Shown: positions 41,268 through 49,986 of the stretch, piece by piece
Position numbering within the stretch: position 1 is the stretch's first letter
Layout of the letters: each line of letters starts with the position of its first letter
DNA from: Algiphilus aromaticivorans DG1253
GTDB taxonomy: Bacteria > Pseudomonadota > Gammaproteobacteria > Nevskiales > Nevskiaceae
Reading direction: 5' to 3'
Assembly: GCF_000733765.1 (NCBI RefSeq)
Contig: NZ_JPOG01000001.1
Coordinates: 3,420,501 to 3,484,500, forward strand
DNA: 64,000 bases
Made by a program: the position numbers and the translations under genes
Notes under the pieces: model-generated
Told to the model about the DNA's origin: nothing
Databases searched by the model: none
What the model saw: only the letters and a program-made list of their open reading frames with translations

Positions 41268-43346
41268 TCAGCCCCCGCCGTTGGCCTCGGCGAGCACGAA
41301 GGCGTAGTCGCGCGCCTGCTCGTGCAGGCGCTGGAAGCGGCCGGAACGGCCGCCGTGGCCGGCCTCCATCTCGGTGGCCAGGAAGATCGGCGCCTCGTCG
41401 GTCTGGTGGTCGCGCAGCTTCGCGACCCATTTGGTCGGCTCCCAGTACTGCACCTGCGAGTCCCACAGTCCGCTGCTCACCAGCATGGGCGGGTAAGCCT
41501 GCGCGCGGATGTTGTCGTAGGGCGAGTAGGCGGCGATGGTGGCGTAGTCCTCGGGCCGCTCGGGGTTGCCCCACTCGTCGTACTCGTTGGTGGTCAGCGG
41601 GATGCTGGGGTCGAGCATGGTGGTGAGGATGTCCACGAAGGGCACATGCGCCGAGATGCTGCGGTAGCGACCGGGATACTCATTGGCGATGACCCCCATC
41701 AGCAGCCCGCCGGCGGAGCCCCCCGTGGCGTGCAGCTGATCCGGGGCGCAGACGCCTTCGGTCACCAGCGTGTCCGAGACATCCATGAAGTCGCGGAAGG
41801 TATTGGGCTTCTGCGCCAGCCTACCGGCGTCGTACCAGGCGCGGCCGAGGTCCTCGCCGCCGCGCACGTGGGCGATGCCGATCACCCAGCCGCGGTCGAG
41901 CAATGACAGGCGATGGCTGGAAAAGCCCGGATCCAGGCAGATGCCGTAGGCGCCGTAGCCGGTGAGCAGTATTGGTGCGCTGCCGTCCAATGGGGTGTCA
42001 CGGCGGTGCAGCAGCGACACCGGCACGCGCGCGCCGTCGCGCACGGTGATCCAGCGATATTCCGAGGCGTAGTCGGCGGCATCGAAGTCGCCCACCACCG
42101 GCTGCTGCTTGACCAGCGTGCGGCTGCCCGAGGCCAGCTCGTGGTCGTAGATGGTCTCCGGCGTGGTCAGCGTGGACTGGGCATAACGCACGGTGGGGCT
42201 GGAAGGTTCCGGCGTACCGATCAGATGTATGGCCGAGGGCGTGTCGTCGCCGGCAATGAGACGTTCATCGCTGCCGTCCCAGCGCCGCAGGCGCATGCGC
42301 AGCAGACCGTCGACGCGCTCCTCGATCGCCAGCCACTCGTCGTAGCACTCGAAGCCTTCAACGAGGGCATCCTCGCGATGGGGGACGATCTCCTGCCAGC
42401 GTGTGCGCTCGGCTGCCTCGTTGGGCGGTGCGCGCAGCAGGCGGAAGTTGGGGGCGTTCTCATTGCTGCGGATGACGACGTCGGTGCCGTGGTCCTCGAC
42501 GTCGTATTCGTGGCCGCTGGTGCGCGGGATGACCGGTGCGAAGCCGGCCTCGGGCGCATCGGCCGGGGCGAAGCGCCATTCGGAGGTTTCGGTGGCCTGC
42601 AGCGTGATGAAGACGTACCGCCCCGAGCGGGCACGGTGCACACCCATGAAGAAGGCGTCGTCCTTCTCCTCATAGATCAACTCGGGTTCGGCGCCGGCTT
42701 CACGAGATAGCAGGAGAACCCGGTTGCCGAGCAGCGTGGTCTCGTCCTGCTGCACGAAAAGCAGCCTTCGACTGTCCGAGGCCCAGGCGAGATCGGGCTG
42801 AATGTTGTCGACGCGCGGTGCGGTGGTCGCGCCGGTGGCGAGCTCGCGGATGCGCAGCCGGTACTGGCGCCGGCCGACGCAGTCCTCGGTCCAGGCCAGC
42901 CAGCGGTTGTCGGGGCTGACTTCCATCGCGCCCAGGCGGTAGTAGGCATTGCCTTCGGCCTCGAGGTTGGCGTCGAGCAGAATCTCCTCGGGCGCGTCCA
43001 TCGTGCCCTGGCGGCGGCAGTGCACGGCATAGTCGCGGCCGGCCTCGTAACGGCTGTAGTACCAGTAACCGTTGTCGAATTCGGGCGGACCGGCATCGTC
43101 CTCCTTGATCCGCGCCTTCATTTCGGCGAAGAGCTGCTCGCGCAGCGGTTGTTGCGCGGCCGTGGTCTGCTCGAAGTAGCGATTCTCAGCTTCGAGGTGC
43201 GCGATGACCTGCGCGTCCTCGCGGCTGTCGTCGCGCAGCCAGTAGTAGGGATCGACACGCCTGCCGCCCGGTGCCGCGACCTCCCGCGGTCGCTGCTCGG
43301 GGCGCGGCGGTTGGAGGGAGGGCGGTTGGCTCGTTGGTGGCGTCAT
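41268..43346 (-). CDS. ptrB: Oligopeptidase B (S9A serine peptidase)
   Basis: A 692-residue prolyl-oligopeptidase-family enzyme that cuts short peptides after basic residues. The N-terminal part carries DPYYWLRDDSRED and a seven-bladed propeller; the catalytic domain has the nucleophile ATGGSAGGLL, the Asp region following PPMLVSSGLWDSQVQYWEP, and the His in AGHGGRSGR. Acidic residues after the nucleophile fit oligopeptidase B rather than PEP. There is no signal peptide, so it is cytosolic. Length is normal for PtrB (about 690). Confidence 0.93.
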   Translation of the reverse strand: MTPPTSQPPSLQPPRPEQRPREVAAPGGRRVDPYYWLRDDSREDAQVIAHLEAENRYFEQTTAAQQPLREQLFAEMKARIKEDDAGPPEFDNGYWYYSRYEAGRDYAVHCRRQGTMDAPEEILLDANLEAEGNAYYRLGAMEVSPDNRWLAWTEDCVGRRQYRLRIRELATGATTAPRVDNIQPDLAWASDSRRLLFVQQDETTLLGNRVLLLSREAGAEPELIYEEKDDAFFMGVHRARSGRYVFITLQATETSEWRFAPADAPEAGFAPVIPRTSGHEYDVEDHGTDVVIRSNENAPNFRLLRAPPNEAAERTRWQEIVPHREDALVEGFECYDEWLAIEERVDGLLRMRLRRWDGSDERLIAGDDTPSAIHLIGTPEPSSPTVRYAQSTLTTPETIYDHELASGSRTLVKQQPVVGDFDAADYASEYRWITVRDGARVPVSLLHRRDTPLDGSAPILLTGYGAYGICLDPGFSSHRLSLLDRGWVIGIAHVRGGEDLGRAWYDAGRLAQKPNTFRDFMDVSDTLVTEGVCAPDQLHATGGSAGGLLMGVIANEYPGRYRSISAHVPFVDILTTMLDPSIPLTTNEYDEWGNPERPEDYATIAAYSPYDNIRAQAYPPMLVSSGLWDSQVQYWEPTKWVAKLRDHQTDEAPIFLATEMEAGHGGRSGRFQRLHEQARDYAFVLAEANGGG

Positions 43347-43421
43347 CGGGGCTGCAGGCTGAAGCGGGCGCCCATTGTGCAGCCCATCGTGCCGCTTCCC
43401 ATTGCCCGTGGTGCTCGTCGC

Positions 43422-44162
43422 TCAGCCGCGGGTCAACAGATAGAGCAGCGTCACCAATGAGCCGCCGCCCACAGCGAAGCCCAGCGCCCCGAGCAGGCCA
43501 TCCTGGCCGAGCATGGCAATCGCGAGCAGGGCGATGCTCAGCGCCGGCAGGGCCGCGGCGAAGGGCAGCACCTCCAGGGGCACCATGACGCCGGCCAGCA
43601 GCAGCACGATCATGATCAGCACCGGCTGCATCGGTCCCGTGACGAGAATCTCGAGCCGCGGTCGCGTCAGACGATCGATTCGCTGCGTCCACGGCCGCAG
43701 TCGGGAAAAAGCGTGCTGCAGGCGTTCGCGCTCGACGCTGCGCTCACGCAGCTGGCGTGGCACCCAGGGCTGGCCACGCCCCAGCAGCCCCTGCCCGGCA
43801 ATCAGCGCCAGCAGCACCGCCATCGCCGTTGGCACCAGCGGGATCATGCCCAGTGGCGAAATCACGATCAGCGCCGGCAGCAGCAGCAGCGGGCCGAAGA
43901 GGCGCCCCGAGAAGGCCTCCAGGATGTCCGCGACGCGGACGATCGTCGCGTCCCGGGTCTGCTCTTCCAGGCGGTCGAGCACGCTGGTGATGTTGTCGGG
44001 CAATGTCTGCGATCCCTTGCTGTGCCATGCCGCGCCCGGCACGCGCGCCGCCGCCGCTTGTTCCGCAGCTTGGCGCGCCTTGCTGGCTGTTTGCAATGCC
44101 CGCTTCTCCGGAGCGAGGGACGCGCGGGTAGTCAGCTCAGCGTGATGGCTAGAATGGGCCAT
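43422..44162 (-). CDS. Exopolysaccharide synthesis protein, ExoD family
   Basis: A 246-residue membrane protein of the ExoD family. The conserved block GRLFGPLLLLPALIVISPLGMIPLVPTAMAVLLALIAGQ and a C-terminal hydrophobic region (LIMIVLLLAGVMVPLEVLPFAAALPALSIALLAIAML) are typical. ExoD affects exopolysaccharide production and alkaline tolerance in rhizobia; its biochemical function is unclear. The ATG at 44162 shares CCATGG with the ATG of the divergent gene. The first 35 residues are polar and less conserved, so a later start is possible. Confidence 0.8.
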   Translation of the reverse strand: MAHSSHHAELTTRASLAPEKRALQTASKARQAAEQAAAARVPGAAWHSKGSQTLPDNITSVLDRLEEQTRDATIVRVADILEAFSGRLFGPLLLLPALIVISPLGMIPLVPTAMAVLLALIAGQGLLGRGQPWVPRQLRERSVERERLQHAFSRLRPWTQRIDRLTRPRLEILVTGPMQPVLIMIVLLLAGVMVPLEVLPFAAALPALSIALLAIAMLGQDGLLGALGFAVGGGSLVTLLYLLTRG

Positions 44163-45393
44163 GGGGACAATATCGGTTTGCCTGGATAAGGGGGCCTGCG
44201 CCGCTGCGTTGCTGGCCGCAGCGATGCTCACGGCCTGTGGCGGGAGCGGCAGCGTTTCGGATGAAGGCGATGTGCCGGCCGATCGCGGTGACGTTCCGGC
44301 CGCACAGTGGCAGCCGCTGCCGCCGGCTCCGTCGCTGGACGCCGAAACGCGCGCCGCGCGCGAGGCGATCCTGGGGCCGGACGCAACCGATCCCGACGCG
44401 GTGCGGCTGTGGTGGTACGGCGTATCCAGCTTCGTCATGAGCATCGGCGGCCACCTGGTGCTGCTCGACGCCTGGGAGAGTGTCGGCCTGCACGCGGATA
44501 CGGTGCCCATCGGCCGCGAGGAGCTGGTGGCGCTGCAGCCGGAAGCCATCTTCATCGGCCACGGCCATTTCGATCACGCAGCCGATGCCGGCTACATCGC
44601 CGGTCGCACCGGCGCGGCGCTGATCGCCGGCGACACGGTGTGTGCGCTGGCGCGCAAGCGCGCCGCCGACGGGCCGGATCAACCCTTCCCCTGCCTGGTG
44701 CTGGGCAGCGACGGCGAGCCCGAGCCGGGCACGGTTCAGCCGATCCGCATCTTCGCCGATCTGCCCGCGGTGCACGTACTGCAGCATGTGCACTCGGCGG
44801 CCGATCCGATGGATCTGCTCGAAGGCGGTACGCCGCAGCTCTTCGTGCCGGATCTGCTGACCTATCTGCTCAACCTCAATACCGATCCGCAGGAAGTCAC
44901 GCGCTTCGCGCTGACGCTGACCGACGATGGCGGCTTCGGCGATCCGAACGGCGGCACTTGGGCCTATCACTTTCGCGACGGCGATTTCGGCCTGCTCTGG
45001 CACGACTCCTCGGGCCCCATCGACGAGGGCGAGCCCTTCGCGGCCGAGATTCGGCAGGCGCTCGACAGCTTCCCGGGCTGCGTGGATGTGCAGGTGGGCG
45101 CCATCGTCGGCTTCGGCATGCTGACCAGCGCCATGCGCGACGCGCGCCTCTACGTCGAGCACGCGCATCCCAAGCTGAGCCTGCCCAATCACCACGACGC
45201 CTGGGCGCCGGTGATCGGACCCGGTGCGGCGGCGTTGGAACAGCCCTGGCGCGACGAGCTTGCGACGCTGGCGCATCCGCCCGAGCTGGACTATCTGCGC
45301 GATCCGCAGGATTTCATGCAGTCGCGCAGCTTCGCGGTGGATGCCCCGCGCTGGAAGCTGCCCTCGCCCGGCTCCTCCTGCGCGCAGCCCTGA
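44161..45393 (+). CDS. MBL-fold metallo-hydrolase lipoprotein
   Basis: A 410-residue exported protein. Signal peptide and lipobox LTAC (residues 23-26) are followed by a metallo-beta-lactamase fold: VRLWWYGVSSFVMSIGGHLVLLDAWES, then the zinc-binding HGHFDHAAD (HxHxDH), further His in VLQHVHSAADP and NHHDAWAP near the end. An MBL fold does not imply beta-lactam resistance; lactonase- or phosphodiesterase-like activity is equally possible. The start overlaps the divergent exoD-like start. An upstream promoter must lie inside that gene. Confidence 0.85.
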   Translation: MGTISVCLDKGACAAALLAAAMLTACGGSGSVSDEGDVPADRGDVPAAQWQPLPPAPSLDAETRAAREAILGPDATDPDAVRLWWYGVSSFVMSIGGHLVLLDAWESVGLHADTVPIGREELVALQPEAIFIGHGHFDHAADAGYIAGRTGAALIAGDTVCALARKRAADGPDQPFPCLVLGSDGEPEPGTVQPIRIFADLPAVHVLQHVHSAADPMDLLEGGTPQLFVPDLLTYLLNLNTDPQEVTRFALTLTDDGGFGDPNGGTWAYHFRDGDFGLLWHDSSGPIDEGEPFAAEIRQALDSFPGCVDVQVGAIVGFGMLTSAMRDARLYVEHAHPKLSLPNHHDAWAPVIGPGAAALEQPWRDELATLAHPPELDYLRDPQDFMQSRSFAVDAPRWKLPSPGSSCAQP

Positions 45394-45422
45394 GCGCGCG
45401 CAGGCCGGAGGCCGGCGGTCCC

Positions 45423-45635
45423 TCAGCCGCGGCTGCCGCCGAAGATGGCCAGCAACAGCCCGACAATGGCCGAACCCGCGCCCGCGGCGAGATAGAAGAT
45501 CGTTTCGTCGCTGTAGTTGCCGGTAATCGCCTCGCCGATCTGCTCGGCGCCCGACTGCGTGGCGTTGTAGCCGAAGTAGAGCAGGATGACGCCCACCACG
45601 AGTAGCGCGATGCCAATGATTCGTCCGGTACCCAT
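45423..45635 (-). CDS. DUF3185 family small membrane protein
   Basis: A 70-residue protein with two transmembrane helices (IIGIALLVVGVILLYFGYNA and YLAAGAGSAIVGLLLAIFG) around the conserved loop QSGAEQIGEAITGNYSDETI, diagnostic of DUF3185. The function is unknown. A GGGGAGAGG ribosome binding site precedes the ATG at 45635. It is divergent from the next gene, with about 100 bp between them. Confidence 0.9.
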   Translation of the reverse strand: MGTGRIIGIALLVVGVILLYFGYNATQSGAEQIGEAITGNYSDETIFYLAAGAGSAIVGLLLAIFGGSRG

Positions 45636-45737
45636 TGTCCTCTCCCCACTGGTTGTGCGCGCAGCTTAGCTGCTTTGTCGGCCGCCGGAGCCCGTCGCGG
45701 CTAACATGGTCTTTGTTCTTTCGGTGGGGAGAAAGTC

Positions 45738-46139
45738 GTGGCGCAGGGGCAAGCTTCAGCGGGCGCGCGCGTGCGGCGCGCGGCGATCACCGTGGTGATT
45801 CTGGGTGCGCTGGCCGCCGCCGTCTGGTGGCTGCTGCCGCAACCCTATCCGGCCGATCTGTCGCGCATCGGCCAGGGGCGGCCGGCGCTGGTGCTAGTCT
45901 ACGACGGCGATCTCGTGGTCAGTGGGGACCAGGCGACCGAGCTGGACGCCGCGCGCGACGCGCTGCAGCCCGGCATGGAAGTGCTCGTGGCCAATACCGG
46001 CCGGCCCGACGCCGCGCGCTTCATCGCGCAACACGACGCCCGGCCCGGCATGCTGCTGCTGTTCGACGCCGATGGCGTGCTGACCCAGCGCCTGTCTCCG
46101 GTGGTGCCGGCCGGGGCGCTGCGCCGGCTCGCCGACTGA
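45738..46139 (+). CDS. Membrane-anchored hypothetical protein
   Basis: A 133-residue protein with one N-terminal helix (AAITVVILGALAAAVWWLL) and a periplasmic domain with alternating strands and helices (GRPALVLVYDGDLVVSGDQATEL, MEVLVANTGRPDAARFIAQHDARPGMLLLFDADG) that resembles a thioredoxin-like fold without active-site cysteines. I do not recognise the family. The start is GTG at 45738, preceded by GGTGGGGAG. Confidence 0.65.
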   Translation: MAQGQASAGARVRRAAITVVILGALAAAVWWLLPQPYPADLSRIGQGRPALVLVYDGDLVVSGDQATELDAARDALQPGMEVLVANTGRPDAARFIAQHDARPGMLLLFDADGVLTQRLSPVVPAGALRRLAD

Positions 46140-46146
46140 TGGCCGG

Positions 46147-46524
46147 CTAGCGGCTGTACAGCGACTCGCTGCCCGTCAGATAGGCCGGCGCCTGCTTGCG
46201 CACCGTCTCGCGGTCCATCTCCTCGGAGGCGACGTGGACTTCCTCGAGTACCTCGGCCAGATCCTCGACCTCGTCCTCGATGCGCTCCAGCGCGTTCTCG
46301 AGGGTGTAGGACAGCTGGTGGATCTCAGACATCTCGGCGGCCGTCAGCTGGTCGCGCTCGATGATCGCGTGCAGCTTGGCGTTGTATTCGCGCAGGTTCT
46401 CGAAGGCTTCCTCGAGCGTTTCCGAGCGCTCGCCCTCGAAGTGCTCGGGCCGATCGTCATCGGCCTGAGCAGCGGTGGCGGCGCAGAGCAGACCGAGAGC
46501 GGGAATCAGCAGTGAGGGACGCAT
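46147..46524 (-). CDS. DUF6746 family periplasmic protein
   Basis: A 125-residue exported protein: signal peptide to about residue 21 (AAQA-DDD), then a helical, strongly acidic body (HFEGERSETLEEAFENLREYNAKLHAII, EMSEIHQLSYTLENALERIEDEVEDLAEVLEEVHVASE) that matches DUF6746 as I recall it. It should form a periplasmic helical hairpin. The function is unknown. The start at 46524 follows a GGAAA-type site; an upstream in-frame start at 46575 would disrupt the signal peptide. Confidence 0.8.
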   Translation of the reverse strand: MRPSLLIPALGLLCAATAAQADDDRPEHFEGERSETLEEAFENLREYNAKLHAIIERDQLTAAEMSEIHQLSYTLENALERIEDEVEDLAEVLEEVHVASEEMDRETVRKQAPAYLTGSESLYSR

Positions 46525-46623
46525 GGCATTTCCTGTTGCGCGAATGAGAATCAAAACTATATCGCATGCCGACATGCAGCGGGATGCGGTCGGGGCTGCT
46601 TCGAACCCTCCGCGAGCGGTGGG

Positions 46624-46845
46624 TCAGTGTCGCTGGCGCGCTCCGCGCAACACGCTGCGTACCAGCGCCAGTAGCGCGCCACCGGTCAGCAGTCCGAGAA
46701 AATAGACGCCCACCACCAGCAGCGCGACAGGGAGCTCGATGCGCATGGCGAGAAAGCTGATCGTCACCAGCTTCAGGTTCTGGAAGGCGAAGATCGCGAC
46801 GATGGCCGCGAGCACCACAACCAGCAAGCTGTAGATGAAGCGCAT
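46624..46845 (-). CDS. LapA domain (DUF1049) membrane protein
   Basis: A 73-residue protein with two helices (IYSLLVVVLAAIVAIFAFQN and LPVALLVVGVYFLGLLTGGALL). FQNLKLVTISFL after the first helix is the signature of the LapA/DUF1049 family, associated with lipopolysaccharide assembly control through the LapA-LapB-FtsH system in E. coli. No lapB is adjacent, and the protein is shorter than E. coli LapA, so assignment to that pathway is tentative. Confidence 0.82.
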   Translation of the reverse strand: MRFIYSLLVVVLAAIVAIFAFQNLKLVTISFLAMRIELPVALLVVGVYFLGLLTGGALLALVRSVLRGARQRH

Positions 46846-47022
46846 GGCTGCCTCTTAAGTACACTGACCATAAGGCTGCGCAGTGGGCCGAAAATGGTCA
46901 AGGCCGTGCGCAGCAGCCCGAGGCCCCCGACAGGCTGCGATCCCCACTTGTCGGCCGCGTTGGCAGAGCGGCATGATGCCGTCCGCTCGGACACATCGGC
47001 GTGTCCGTTCGAGGAGAGGAGC

Positions 47023-47538
47023 ATGAGCCTGCTGCAGTACGCGCGCCGCATGGCGGCCTACAACTGCTGGATGAACGAGCGGCTCTATGCGATTTGCGAG
47101 ACGCTGTCCGAAGAGGAGCGCCGACGCGACATGGGCGCCTTCTTCCGCTCCGTACACGGAACCCTCAACCACATCCTGTTGGCCGACCGCGTCTGGATGG
47201 GGCGTTTCCTGGGCGAACCCTTTGCCCCGGCATCCCTTGATCAGGAGCTCTACGCCGACTTCGCGACGCTACGCGCCGAGCGCGAGTACGAGGACGCGCG
47301 CATCATCGCCTGGGTCCAGAGCCTCATGCCCGAGACGCTCGACGGCGAGCTGCGTTACACCAGCATGGTCAATCCCGAGCCCAGGCGCTATCCCTACGCG
47401 CTGACGGTCTCGCACTTCTTCAACCATCAGACGCACCATCGCGGCCAGCTCACCACGCTGCTGATGCAGCTGGGGCGCGACCCCGGCGTCACCGATCTCA
47501 TCTGGCTGCCGGGAGCCGCAGCCGGGGAACCGTTCTGA
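47023..47538 (+). CDS. DinB family protein
   Basis: A 171-residue four-helix-bundle protein. The metal-binding histidines of the DinB superfamily are visible in HGTLNHILLADRVWMGRF and FFNHQTHHRGQLTTLLMQLG. Some members are metal-dependent thiol transferases, for example for bacillithiol or mycothiol; the partner here is unknown. The start at 47023 follows GAGGAGAGGAG; the frame is open upstream to 46894 but without a ribosome binding site. Confidence 0.88.
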   Translation: MSLLQYARRMAAYNCWMNERLYAICETLSEEERRRDMGAFFRSVHGTLNHILLADRVWMGRFLGEPFAPASLDQELYADFATLRAEREYEDARIIAWVQSLMPETLDGELRYTSMVNPEPRRYPYALTVSHFFNHQTHHRGQLTTLLMQLGRDPGVTDLIWLPGAAAGEPF

Positions 47539-47550
47539 CGCTTGCGCCGA

Positions 47551-48969
47551 CTAAACCGTTTCCGCGGCCAGCTTGCCGAGGCGGGCCAGCGCTTCGTTGA
47601 TCTCGGGCGTCCAGGGCTGCGCGCAGCTCAGGCGCATGCAGTTGCGATAGCGCTCGGTTGGCGAGAAGAAGGGCCCTGGCGCAAAAGTGATGCCGGCGGC
47701 GAGCGCGCGCTGTTGCAGGGTCAGGCTGTCGAGGCCCGTCGGCAGCGCAACCCACACGACGAAGCCGCCGCGTGGTCGGGCGACCCGCGTTCCCGCCGGG
47801 AAGTGGCGGCGCACATGGTTGATGACGCGCTGCACTTGCTGTTCCAGCCGCCGGCGCAGGCCGCGGAGAAAGCGGTCGTAGCCTCCCTGTTCCAGATAGT
47901 CGGCGACGGCGAGCGTTTCCATGCTGGGCGTGGCCTGGCCGGTTGCGTACTTGAGATAGGTCACGCGCTCGCGGTAGCGGCCGGGAGCGATCCAGCCCAC
48001 GCGCAGGCCGGCGCCAAGCGTCTTGGAGAAGGAGCTGCAATAGAGCACGTTGCCGGTGTGGTCGTAGGCCTTGGCCGCCCAGGGGCGGGGGCCGTGAAAG
48101 CCCAGCTCGCCGAAGACGTCGTCCTCGATGAGCGGGATGTCGCGCGCCTGCAACAGCGCCACCAGCTCGGTCTTGCGCGCCTCGGGTGCCAGGTGGCCTA
48201 GCGGGTTGCCGAAGCTCGGCATCATCACGCAGGCGCGGATCGGCCAGCTGTCCAGCGCGCGCGCCAGGGCTGCAGGTGCCATGCCTTCGGTCGGATCGGT
48301 GGCGATCTCCAGCGCGCGCATGCCTTGCGATTCGATCGCCTGCAGGATGCCGTAGAAGGCTGGCGACTCGATGGCGATGACATCGCCCGGCTCGGCCACT
48401 GCGCGCAGAGCCAGCAGCATGGCGTCCTGGCAACCCGTGGTCAGCACGATGTCGTCCGGACCGAGGGTGCAACCGGCCTGCGCCATGCGCCGGGCGATCT
48501 GCACGCGCAGCTCGGCGTTGCCGGGCGGGAAGTCGTAGGCGGCTACACGTTCGCGCTGGCGGCGCCGAACGCGGGCGAAGCTTCGGTCCAGCGCGGCGGA
48601 GGGCAGCAGCGCGCCCCCCGGCGCGGCGGCACCGAAGGAGATCACGGCCGGGTCGTTGTGCGACTGCACCAGTTCCAGAACCCTCTCCTGGCCGGATACC
48701 AGGCTCGGGCCGGCGAGCGACTCGTCGTTGTCCTCGGGCTCCGGCAGGCCGCGCGCGCCATCGCGCACGAAGAAGCCCGAGCGTGGTCGCGCCTCCAGGA
48801 TCTCGCGTTGCTCCAACAGTTCGCAGGCGGCGACGACCGTGGCGATGCTGACGCCGAACTGGCGGCGCAGCCGCCGCACGCCGGGGAGGCGGTCGCCGGG
48901 CGCATAGGTGCCCTGCTCGATCTGCTGCGCCAGCTCCGTGGCGATGCGCTCGTATAGGTGTTCGGCCAT
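47551..48969 (-). CDS. MocR-type regulator (GntR HTH plus aminotransferase domain)
   Basis: A 472-residue MocR/GabR-like protein. Residues 1-70 form the GntR winged helix (LYERIATELAQQIEQGTYAPGDRLPGVRRLRRQFGVS), and residues 110-470 a fold-type I aminotransferase with TTGCQDAML, SPAFYGILQAIE, EDDVFGELGFHG and the PLP lysine in SSFSKTLGAGLRVGW. Such proteins use PLP to sense amines or amino acids and control neighbouring genes. The divergent neighbour is a glycine methyltransferase, a plausible target, with 196 bp between the two starts. Confidence 0.92.
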   Translation of the reverse strand: MAEHLYERIATELAQQIEQGTYAPGDRLPGVRRLRRQFGVSIATVVAACELLEQREILEARPRSGFFVRDGARGLPEPEDNDESLAGPSLVSGQERVLELVQSHNDPAVISFGAAAPGGALLPSAALDRSFARVRRRQRERVAAYDFPPGNAELRVQIARRMAQAGCTLGPDDIVLTTGCQDAMLLALRAVAEPGDVIAIESPAFYGILQAIESQGMRALEIATDPTEGMAPAALARALDSWPIRACVMMPSFGNPLGHLAPEARKTELVALLQARDIPLIEDDVFGELGFHGPRPWAAKAYDHTGNVLYCSSFSKTLGAGLRVGWIAPGRYRERVTYLKYATGQATPSMETLAVADYLEQGGYDRFLRGLRRRLEQQVQRVINHVRRHFPAGTRVARPRGGFVVWVALPTGLDSLTLQQRALAAGITFAPGPFFSPTERYRNCMRLSCAQPWTPEINEALARLGKLAAETV

Positions 48970-49165
48970 GCGACGAGCCTAATCTGTACCGGTCAAAAAT
49001 TACAGCAACTGCATCTGTACCGATTTCCGTCGGCAGCGCACCATGCGCTTCGGTCGTGTGGCGATACCGGCGCGGGGCATGAATCTCCCGCGCCGGTCTT
49101 CGTCTCCGCCGCGCCGGTGAGCGGTGTGGCGCCGTACTCCAGACCATTCATGACAAGGAGCATCC

Positions 49166-49936
49166 ATGTCCGAGGTTCTCAACGCCGATACCGGCAATCA
49201 GTACCGTCAGTACACCCCCGATTTCGCCGACTACTGGGACGATCTTGTGGGTTGGGAGACGCGTCTGGCGCGCGAGGGCGCCTTCTACAACCGCCTTCTG
49301 AAGGCACACGGCGCGCAGGATGTTCTGGACATTGCCGCCGGCACCGGCGTCAACGCGGTGTCCCTGGCGAAAGCCGGCTTCCGCGTCACTGCCGCCGACG
49401 GCTCGGAGAATATGGTCGCCAAGACCCGAGAGAATGCGAAGCGCTATGGCGTGCAGCTTGCCGACACGAAGGTCGCGGACTGGCTATCGCTGGACAAGCT
49501 GCTGGGCAGCGAGCGCTTCGACGCGGTCGTCTGCCTGGGCAACTCCTTTACCCACCTCTTCGACCATGAGGATCGGCGCACCGCCCTGCGCGCGATCTAC
49601 CGCGTGCTGCGTCCTGGTGGCATGCTGATCATCGATCAGCGCAACTACGACAGCATGCTCGATCAGGGCTATAGCTCGAAGCACGCCTACTGCTACACGG
49701 GTGACGGCGTTGACGTCGGACCGGTGGAGCTGACCCGCAAGCTCGCCAAGTTCGAGTACGTTTTCGCCGACGGCGCGCGCTTCCAGCTCAATATGTATCC
49801 GCTGCGCCAGGATTATCTCAGTCACCTGCTGGAGGACGCCGGCTTCGTGAATGTCGAGCGCTACGGCGATCTGCAGCGCCCCTACGCGCGCGATGACGTC
49901 GATTTCGTGCAGCAGCTCGCCTTCCGCCCGGCCTGA
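49166..49936 (+). CDS. Glycine/sarcosine N-methyltransferase-like SAM enzyme
   Basis: A 256-residue class I methyltransferase. Motif I is LDIAAGTGVNAVSLAKAG; the blocks VCLGNSFTHLFDHEDRRTALR and MLIIDQRNYDSMLDQGY closely resemble the glycine-sarcosine methyltransferases of halophiles that start betaine synthesis (GSMT). GSMT makes sarcosine and dimethylglycine; a separate dimethylglycine methyltransferase, not seen here, is needed for glycine betaine. AAGGAG precedes the ATG. A MocR regulator is divergently encoded. Substrate assignment rests on remembered similarity. Confidence 0.82.
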   Translation: MSEVLNADTGNQYRQYTPDFADYWDDLVGWETRLAREGAFYNRLLKAHGAQDVLDIAAGTGVNAVSLAKAGFRVTAADGSENMVAKTRENAKRYGVQLADTKVADWLSLDKLLGSERFDAVVCLGNSFTHLFDHEDRRTALRAIYRVLRPGGMLIIDQRNYDSMLDQGYSSKHAYCYTGDGVDVGPVELTRKLAKFEYVFADGARFQLNMYPLRQDYLSHLLEDAGFVNVERYGDLQRPYARDDVDFVQQLAFRPA

Positions 49937-49953
49937 GGCCGCGGGCGATGTGG

Positions 49954-49980
49954 CGCCCCCGTCGATTGTGTGCGGGGGCG
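49954..49980. terminator. Hairpin between convergent methyltransferase genes
   Basis: CGCCCCCG (49954-49961) pairs perfectly with CGGGGGCG (49973-49980) across an 11-nt loop. It sits between the stop of the glycine methyltransferase and the end of the thiopurine methyltransferase gene, where a bidirectional terminator is expected, but it lacks a T tract. Confidence 0.55.
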
Positions 49981-49986
49981 GCCGCT

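Noticed and set aside
47498-49147. Minus-strand frame of 549 codons overlapping the MocR gene
   Set aside because: It is a frame-shifted reading of the same strand, rich in Arg and Pro, while the 472-residue MocR frame has all domain motifs.
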